Below the pieces are notes generated by a model. It was not told the origin of the DNA, did not search any database, and worked only from the letters and a program-made list of their open reading frames with translations. This document shows, piece by piece, positions 53,201-62,346 of a stretch of 64,000 bases of DNA (its first letter is position 1; each line of letters opens with the position of its first letter). Source of the stretch: Ascaphus truei. Taxonomy: Eukaryota > Chordata > Amphibia > Anura > Ascaphidae. The position numbers and the translations under genes are program-made. The stretch spans positions 69,781,580-69,845,579 of the forward strand of contig CM071573.1 of the NCBI GenBank assembly GCA_036426205.1, written 5' to 3'.

Positions 53201-53971
53201 TCCAAGTCATGGATTCTCAACTCCAGTCCTCAAGACCCCACAACAGGTCGGGTTTTAAGGATATCCCTGCTTCAGCACAGGGTGGATGAGACTTTGACTT
53301 GAGAGTTGAGTGAGAGGATTGCATTACTAGTTGAATAAAGACCAAATCACTGCATATGTCATCTGTGTGGCGCACAAATTGTCAGGGTATTTGAATTAAT
53401 TGCAAATTCGCAACATCTGAAACAACGATGACAGAAGCACTTGGTCAATATACTGTCAATACTTGGGTATATACCCAATACTTCGGCTTCCCCAATCTCC
53501 TGAAGAAGGTCCCCATGGGGACCGAACGTCGGGCATATGTATGCATTTTGGATCCAATAAAACATTTTTATGTGATGATCTCTTGTGCTGTGCCAGTATA
53601 TTGGATCTCTAGTGATCCTCACAGACTATTCACCCTTTACTGTGCACCACACCTGCCTTTTTCAGTGTGTGTGTGTGTGTGTGTTGTACAGCAGCGGTGC
53701 GCAAACTGGGGAGATTATCTACGGAGGCGCAGGGGTTACAGAGGCCCTGCGCGCTTCCCGGAGGCATCTAAATGAAATGTCTGGGAAGCGGCGAAGGCCT
53801 CTGTAACTTCTACTTACCTTGGTTCAGACGACTTCTGATGACGCGTAGCCGTGGCAACACGACGTCATGATGACAGAAAGCTAGAGCCAGCGTAAAGAGG
53901 GGGACGTGAGTAAAGGGGACAGCCAGCAGGGAGGCGCAGGGGAAAATGATTGCGCTCCCCTGATGCACAGG

Positions 53972-54028
<57 letters not shown>

Positions 54029-54364
54029 TTTACAGAGTGTGTGTGTGTGTGTGTGTGATTTACAGAGTGTGTGTGTGTGTGTGTGATTTACAGAGTGTGT
54101 GTGTGTGTGTGTNNNNNNNNNNNNNNNNNNNNNNNNNNNNNNNNNNNNNNNNNNNNNNNNNNNNNNNNNNNNNNNNNNNNNNNNNNNNNNNNGGGTGATG
54201 TGTGTGTGTGTGGGTGTGCTGCGGTTTAGTTTGTGTGTGTGTGTGGTTGTGATCCAGTGTGTGTGTGTGTGTTGTGTGATTTACAGAGTGTGTGGTGTTG
54301 TGATTTAACGAGTGTGTGTGTGTGTGTGTGGTGTGTGGTGTGTGTTGAGTTAGTGTGTGTGTGT

Positions 54365-54404
<40 letters not shown>

Positions 54405-54691
54405 GTGTGTGTGTGTGGTGTGTGTGTTTCCAGTTGGTGTGGGTTTCATGTTGGTTGTGTGGTGATTTACTGCATGGTGTGGTGTGTTCAGTGTGTGTGA
54501 TGTTCAGGTGTGTGTGTGTGTGTGTGATTTACAGTGTGTGTGTGTGTGTGTGATTTACAGTGTGTGTGTGTGTGTGTGTGTGTGATTTACAGTGTGTGTG
54601 TGTGATTTACAGTGTGTGTGTGTGTGGTGTGTGGGGGAGCATTAAGTGGTGTGTGTGTGTGTGCTTAGTGGGTGGTGTGTGTGTGGTGATG

Positions 54692-54722
<31 letters not shown>

Positions 54723-57700
54723 GTGTAGATGGGATGTGTGTTGGATACCGATGTTGTGTGTGATATAGGTATATTAGTAGTTTGTGGTGGGTTTTTGTGT
54801 GTGTGTAGGGTAGTTGTGTTTTTTTGTTTGTTTGTGGTGTTTACTGGGCTTCGAGTTGTTGGACCTAATATAGTAGCCGCTATGTGGGTTTATATATATA
54901 TATATATATGGTTAATATCATATAGCCTTAACCCTGGGCTGTGCTCAAAGCTGTGACCATGCAGCAAGCTATAAGCCTATAGGGAACCATGTTAAAAATG
55001 GTTTGTTGAAGCAAACGTGGCACTGTGTGCTCATTGCATGTGATTTCCAGAATCCCTTGTGCAGAGGAAGACTGGGTGATGGGTGATAATGGTGAAAGGC
55101 GGGGTTGCAGACCTGCCTAAGACATGCAGATGAGCATACAGTTGTATTTACATTTATATATATATCTCAAATGGAAATATTACTGTATGCTCATTTGCAT
55201 TTCTTAGACAGGTCTGCAACCCTGCCTTTCACCATTATCACCCAGCACCCAGTGCTTCCTCTGCAGCAAGGGATTCTGGGAAATCACATGCAAATGAGCA
55301 CACAGTGCCTCCTTTTGCTTCAAACCCATATAACATGGTCCCCTGTAAGCTTATGTTTCCGCATTTCACAGCTTTGAGCACAACCTGGGTTAAGATGCAT
55401 AGCCAGTAAACCCATACACACACACACTTGTGTGTGTGTGTATAATGTACAGGGGAGGGTGGGGTGTACAGTGTGTATATAATGTATTTTCTTACTGTAT
55501 TCTCGTCGGCTTTTGAACTAATTCTAGGAAACATAAAACAAGGATGTTTGTGATGTTAAGTATTTGATTAAACCCTTAAGACAAGCAAGCAATTATTTAC
55601 ACAATTAAGTAAATGCCATCTTGTTAGGAAGAGGTCATCCTATGTTTTTAACCAAATCATACTATATTTACATGTTAAATGCATTTTATCTAATGGGCCA
55701 TTAATTGAATAGCCCCATATGGTCATAAACAGAATGTTTCTGCAATTACAACCTTAACCTGTGATGCTTACGCCGAGAGATTTGGGATGTTTTTTCTTTT
55801 AAATATGTACTTTGAACCCTTGTGTTGTAAAGATTCATTTGCTGCGAGGCCCGATCATGTGCAGCAATCATTCAGCGGAGCCTGTTCCCACTTCCAGTTT
55901 GTTTCACACCAATTACGCTGGTTTAATTAACATTTTTAGGATGCATTGCTTACATAAATGTTCATTGTTGATGAATTGGAAAAGCATTTCTTTGGTTTTT
56001 TTTCCCCCTCAGTATTGCATGATTCCATATTTATGCTCTTTTCTGCATCCTATTTTTACTTTGTTTTTGTTCGTTTTGTGTGCGTGCATTTGTTTCTGCT
56101 ATGTTTTCTTTTGCATTTTAGCTAAATTCAGACTTGCCATGCATGATGCCAGATCTAGCACTCACTGCAGAGTCCTAGCAGATAAGAAGTTGCAAATGTG
56201 TGTACGAAAAGCACGGAGTCTTCAGGATCGCATGCAGCTGCCGACAGTTTCCCAGCCGTCGCCATCAGTTTGCCCCTTGCCACAGGGGGGAGCTATAAAC
56301 CAATCTACAAGGTAGCTGCTGTATAACTTCCTTAACTAGGAATAGACTAGTACATTGTTGAATATTGCTGTGGTTAACTTTTAGAAGGAGGTTAAGTAAG
56401 TAACAAGTGCAGGTAGAGCATGGAGATTTGGTGCTCTAACGGCAAATCCCTTTAAAGCCTCATTTCTTCAAATATTTAATAAGGACCTTTGGCCTTCTTT
56501 CTATATGCTGCCTTGGCCAGATATAGTGAAATAACTCCCTCAAATCAAAATAAGGGCAATTGATAGACAAAGGAGGTCAGCAGCCTTCCAAAGTAATACA
56601 TTAATGAAGTTTGGTTACACGCTCTTTTTTTGGTATTCTTCTGCCATTATTTTTTAGCGCTTGGTCCATATAAATGTTACTGCATTTTGTTTGTCATGAG
56701 TGCTTAACTTCAATGTTGACTTTCATCTACGTGATGGTGTCTGTGTTACTTTATATACGGAAGACCTCTAGGTGCACAATTAAAAAGTACTGGGGTTTCT
56801 TTCACGCACTGTTCTCAGCTAATAATTTGCATGAATATCACATATAATTTCAGTGACCAGGCTATCTCGGAACAAGTTCCAATGAACCGACAGGTACTGC
56901 TTGAGCCAAACACAAAGGAGGACTTTGCGTCCACTCCATCATTCCGCCCGTTTGCTTCTAGCCATGAGTTGCTTCCATCATCCCCTGAGTCTTCCAACTT
57001 GTCAGCTCTGGAGCATAGCCCACACAGCAAAATATTTTCAAACTGCCTCGCTCCATCTTCAGATCTTGATTCCCAAGGTCCGACCTTCTCTTCTAAACAT
57101 AGAATAGATGAGAACGTAAGAATAAAGACGGACTGTAGCCAAGACCTACAAAATGATGGACCAAAGATTGAACAGATCAATGATGGCAGTCCTGATAAGG
57201 CGGCAGAGGAACATGCAGTAAAAGATAGTCTTATGACGCTGCGCAAGATGAAACTAAATGGCATTACATCTGGTTCTTTACCGTCACTGCTATTTCCGTG
57301 GGCACGTCGAACACAAGCTCAGTCTCCTGACAGAAGTAACTCGCCCTTTAGTTGTAACAAAACTTCTAGCACTCAAGCTAATAAAAGTGATGATCAGGTT
57401 GGTCCCTGTATTATCACAGCTCCAGTCACTTCACCTGGTACCACCAATCTCAACCTGAAGCCAGCCGATATGTTCTCAAGAACAAACAGCCATGATACTT
57501 TATTAGACAAGAGATGTGAATTTAGCAGCACAGAGCCTTGCAGAGCTGAAGCACCGAAGAGCAAGGGGTTAGTGCGCGCTCTGGCAGAGCAGTTTCAAAG
57601 ACTTCAGGGGGGCTTACCAAAGAGAAGCAGTCAAGGTATAAATTGTACTGGTGTTGACACTCCACCAGGGCAAATGCATGAATCATTGAATCTTACATAC

Positions 57701-60700
57701 ACAGATTCCAGCCACCAGCCCCTAGAAATCCAAGTAAATGGAACCAACTGCAAAAAACAAACGAGCCTTGCCCAAGACTGCCAGGATAGGTCATTTGCCC
57801 CAAGTGGCTCCAATATACGTTGTGGTAATAACCAGACTATTGGATCTCGTATGGAAGAATTGCCTGGAGGGGTTGTTGAGAGCACTGTTAATACTTCATT
57901 TAGCAATGGAAAACCTTTGTGCAAAGGAGAAAAAAAGCAGGTGAAATTTGGAAGCACTATTCATTTGCCTGCCTCTGCGCCCATGGACCAGTGGGTTGAT
58001 AATGTCACCAGATATTACAGTGCCCACGCAGGCTGTTCAAATGCTGAACGTCATTCTTGCCACAGTTTACCCCCTGATCCAAAGTCAGTAAGGGATGGCT
58101 TAACAAGGAGCACCACAGAACTGCACCAGGAGTGGAAGCAGGATACAGAGCAAGATATTTCAGAGCTTCAGTCCTTGTATAATGCCAGTCTGCAGGCTTG
58201 TCCGAGCAATAAGAACGTGCAGTGGAGGTCTGAGAATGCCAGACAAACATTTGGAAAACCACGTGAGTTTCTCATATATATATATATATATATATTTTTT
58301 TGTTTCAATAGGCTTCTCTAACATTAGTAATATTAAATGATGGTTATTCGTAGTTCAGCAGGAACACTTAATGTATTTTTAAATTCAGAAACCGACTGTT
58401 GTTCCATTGTGTCCCTGTTATGTTAAAAAGCAGCACTTGGTTGTGTATAAATTGTTTTTGTAGTGCTAGTAGTACTTACAAATCCACGATGAACTGCCAC
58501 ATCAATCTCTGTACCTTCCCCGAAACGTGCAGAAGAAATAAGGTTGGCCGATACGTGTATGGAGCAGTTCAGAGGGTTATTTTATGGAATCATTGATGTT
58601 TCAGTGCACTGCTGCAATTGTGGCAGGGAACCAAAACACAGACAATTCAATAGAATAACCCTCTTCAAACTAACTTTATTTCTTAAACTCTGTTACCTAC
58701 AACATTTGAAAAGCCATTCCTATTATCACTTTACTATGCAAGATCAATTTTCAGACTTGTCAGTATTGTAATGATTAATGTGAAATCACAATGTAGAAAT
58801 ATAGCTTAAAGTTTCATTGCTAAATAATAAATAATGATGTAACTGACACAAAAACATCACAGAAGTGGCAGCACCAGTAAGTAATATAATTTTGTATTAA
58901 TGCATTCACAAAAGTAGAAGTTGCTTGAAGAAATACATGGTTCCAATCATTTTCATAGCCCAACCCAGGGTTTCTGAAACCTCTCCTCTGTGCCACCAGC
59001 CGAACCAGATTTTAGAAACAACCAATGCACTTGTACACATCACACACCCAATCTGCAGATTAGTAGCATGTTGGGTGGAGGCCTCAGAAACCTGGTCTGG
59101 TTTCGAGCTCTGGGGCGAGGTTTAAGAATCACTGGCCTCACCTAAGCCTTCAAACCATGAAATTGATTTTCTTGCAAAAGGAGTGAAAATAAAAGGGGGG
59201 GAAAAGCCATGCACTTTAAATAGAGGTGAAGACAAATATACCAGTCCTCAAGGAACACCAACAGGTCAGGTTTTAAGGATATCTGTGCTTCAGCAAAAGA
59301 GGCCGAGTCACTGATTGAGCCACTCATGCTGAAGATGGGATTTCCTTAAAATCTGACCTAATGGTGGCTCTTGAGGACTGGAGTTGGCCACTACTGCTTT
59401 AAACACAACAGCACTTAGACCTTCAAAAGCCTGTGATAGCAGTATAGAAGGTGATTGCTTATGGCATTGAGTCCCAAACAAGGCTTACAACATGGTGAAC
59501 AATGAGATAACTTCAGCTCTTGTACTGTTTATTACAGTACTGGTACATTGCTCTTCCTTGATGACGCGTGAGGTATGATTCTCAGTTTGTAACTGTTCTG
59601 AGCTTTTATAAAACATCTTGTGTTACTAGAAATACTGTGCCTCTAGGATTTGAAAAAAATAATCCTAAATGTCCTCTAATCAAAGGGGTTGTGCGCCCCC
59701 CTGCCACCTCTCCTCCCAGGCTCGTGCCCCCCTTTGCCTTCCTAGAGCGTCAAATGACGCCTGGGGTCATGTGACGTCACATGACCCGGAACGTCATTTG
59801 ATGCCAAGTTGCTATGACGACACTGTCAAATGACGTCACATGATCCCGCGGCATCACGCCACAGCAACGCATCTTCTGAGACAAGATAGGATAGACTACA
59901 GAGACCTTGCGCTGTCCCCGGCATTTAATTTAATTGCCTTGGGGAAGAGCGTGGGGCCTCTGAATCTGCCGCACCCCCCCCCAACCTCCCCCCCAAAAAA
60001 ATTGCACACACCCCAGCTCTAATCTATATAAAACGCTAAGGTGTGTGCAAATGTGTTGTTAATAAAGAATGAAGGTAGCACTACAATACATGTAAGAAAC
60101 TAGGACGACATCATATTAGTTAAATTTGGGGGCAATCTCCAAGCAGGAAGGTAACATTTATCTATGTAATTTTGTTGATTTTCAAAAGTTTTTAAAGCAG
60201 AAAAGTGTGCTATTTTTATCTCTGGGTACTCACCAGTACCCCAAGATACTCCACTTTTTTTGTCCCAGTCTCTCTGGTCCTGTCTGGGAAATCAATATGG
60301 CTCCCACCCAAGCATCACTTGCACGGGCCAATAGGAAGCCGCAGGGTCAGAGCGTGACACAGGGACTTCCTATTGGACGACCCTAGTAGCCATCTTCAAT
60401 TTAACTTTAATTTTACCGTACCTTAAAAAATGGTAAATCTGTCAGGAACTAAGGGTTCCCCAGAAAAACAGAAATACAGTGTTCAGTTCCTGGTTCTGAT
60501 TCTGCAAAAATGTATATATATTTTTTTATTTAAAAAAGTGATTGGATTGCAGCTTTTTAAATTATTTAGTTATTTATAAAGTGTTTTATCAGGAAGTAAT
60601 ACATTGAGAGTTACCTCTAGTTTTCAAGTATGTCCTAGGCACAGAGTTATAATGACAAATACATAGTTACATTAAGTGGACAGGGTTATACATTATGTAT

Positions 60701-62310
60701 AAAGACTTTGCATGAACAGTTTAACATATTGTATCTTTTAGGCGTATATAACAATTACAGACTAGATTAAAATGTGAGCAAGCTTGAAAAGAATTTAGAC
60801 TGGTGGCGGCTGTGAATGAATGATAGGAACTTGTATAATAGGCACTACCAGTCTCCGTTCTTTCTGATTAAGAGGGAACTTACTGTACTTTTATTCATGA
60901 TACAGAAGGATCCAGTGTTTTCTCCACATTGGTTCCATGTCATTGAAGTCTATTCACATTTTTTTGACACTACTGTTGTTTGTTTTAGCATAAAACTCTT
61001 GTTAAGTACCAGAAATAATGCAAAGTTTATACTTCAATATTGTCGGGTTCTGGTGCTTTTTGTTATAGTCATTATATCATTTGAACTATCTTTACTGAAA
61101 ACCCATTTTAATTGCCCTACATTGTCTTGTGCCCTAAATCCCTTCTTCGCCATTTTGCCCCCGCAGTTTTGGATAATACTACAGTGAGGAAGGTGCAAAG
61201 TGCTGCCGGCAGAGGTCTGTCACGGACTCCCACGGCAGAGATAGAGCGCAGTCTCTGCGGAGCCACGCAGTCACCTGTCTCCAAGGTAACGAGTAGGCGT
61301 GAGAGCCGCCTTAATAAGGCATGCAAGCATCCGGTGCGTACGCCAACTCCATATATAAAGCCAGCTAAAACATTTAGATCTTTTTATTTTTACCCATCTC
61401 TTAAAACAATCATAATGTTTTCTTTGTAAAAGCTGATGACATGATTTTGTTGTAACGCAGTTAAGGGAATATTGGCATTAAATTGGTATTTAGTTGTGTT
61501 ACAGTGCCTTGGCTTGTATGTATATTAAATAGTTGTGGGTGAAGATCGCCCTGCACAGAGGTCACATATAAAGCCCAGGGTTCAAAGGATTACTTTCAGC
61601 ATGGACTTACATTGCACACATCTATAGCAGCAAACATAGTAATAAGGATACACAGTAAGGTTCTGAAGTGGAATAATAAGGTATGTATTCATTGTATAGA
61701 TTATAATTAAAAAATATCACTGTGCATAAATACTAAATTATATAGTGTGTGTGTGTGTGTGTGTGTGCGTATATATATTAGTGTGTGTGTAAATATGCCT
61801 TTCACTCCCTTATAAGAGTTCCATGTAAAAATAGTTTTCAGGCAAAAAGTGACACGGTGTGCTCATTTGCATGTCATTTCCCAGACTCCCTTGCTGCAGT
61901 GGAAGTACTGTATGCTAGGTGATGATGGTGAAAGGCAGGGTTCCAGACCTGTCTAAGGCTGCGCTTATAGTGCCGGCGACGCGACGGCACAGCCGCGGCA
62001 AAACAAATGCATTGTCGTCATCGCGTGCGCTTATAGTGCACGCTACGGCGACGGAGCAACAGTGCTACCAAAAATTTGGTCGTCACTGTTGTTTGTTTGT
62101 TTTTTTTTTCGGTGACGGTCTCCCCTTGCGGCCAATCGGGAGCTTCTCCGTGCCTATGCCCGCCCCTTTTATGACAGTCGCTGACTGCAAGGCCAAAACT
62201 AAAGTGCAACTCTAGTGATTGGCGACGGGTGATGTCATCCGTCGCCAGCACTATAAGCGCGGCCTAAGACGTGAATTTGTTCACAAGTGATCTTAATATA
62301 AATATATATT

Positions 62311-62346
<36 letters not shown>

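Larger units (their letters stand above)
52531..56121 (+). other. USP54 intron 16
   Basis: 3.6 kb with a hAT fragment, a Penelope-like fragment, a family B MITE, a GT array with an assembly gap, and a foldback element. 52540-53200 and 55400-56100 show nothing. Confidence 0.85.
58263..61166 (+). other. USP54 intron 18
   Basis: 2.9 kb with a TA repeat (58274-58295), hAT MITEs (59240-59396, 59692-60018) and a dispersed repeat (60575-60790). A segment with 'GGGCCAATAGGAAGCCGC' near 60330 may be another family C relative. No gene. Confidence 0.85.

Noticed and set aside
53950..54553. Cys/Val-rich frames across the GT array
   Set aside because: Repeat-derived and crossing an N gap.
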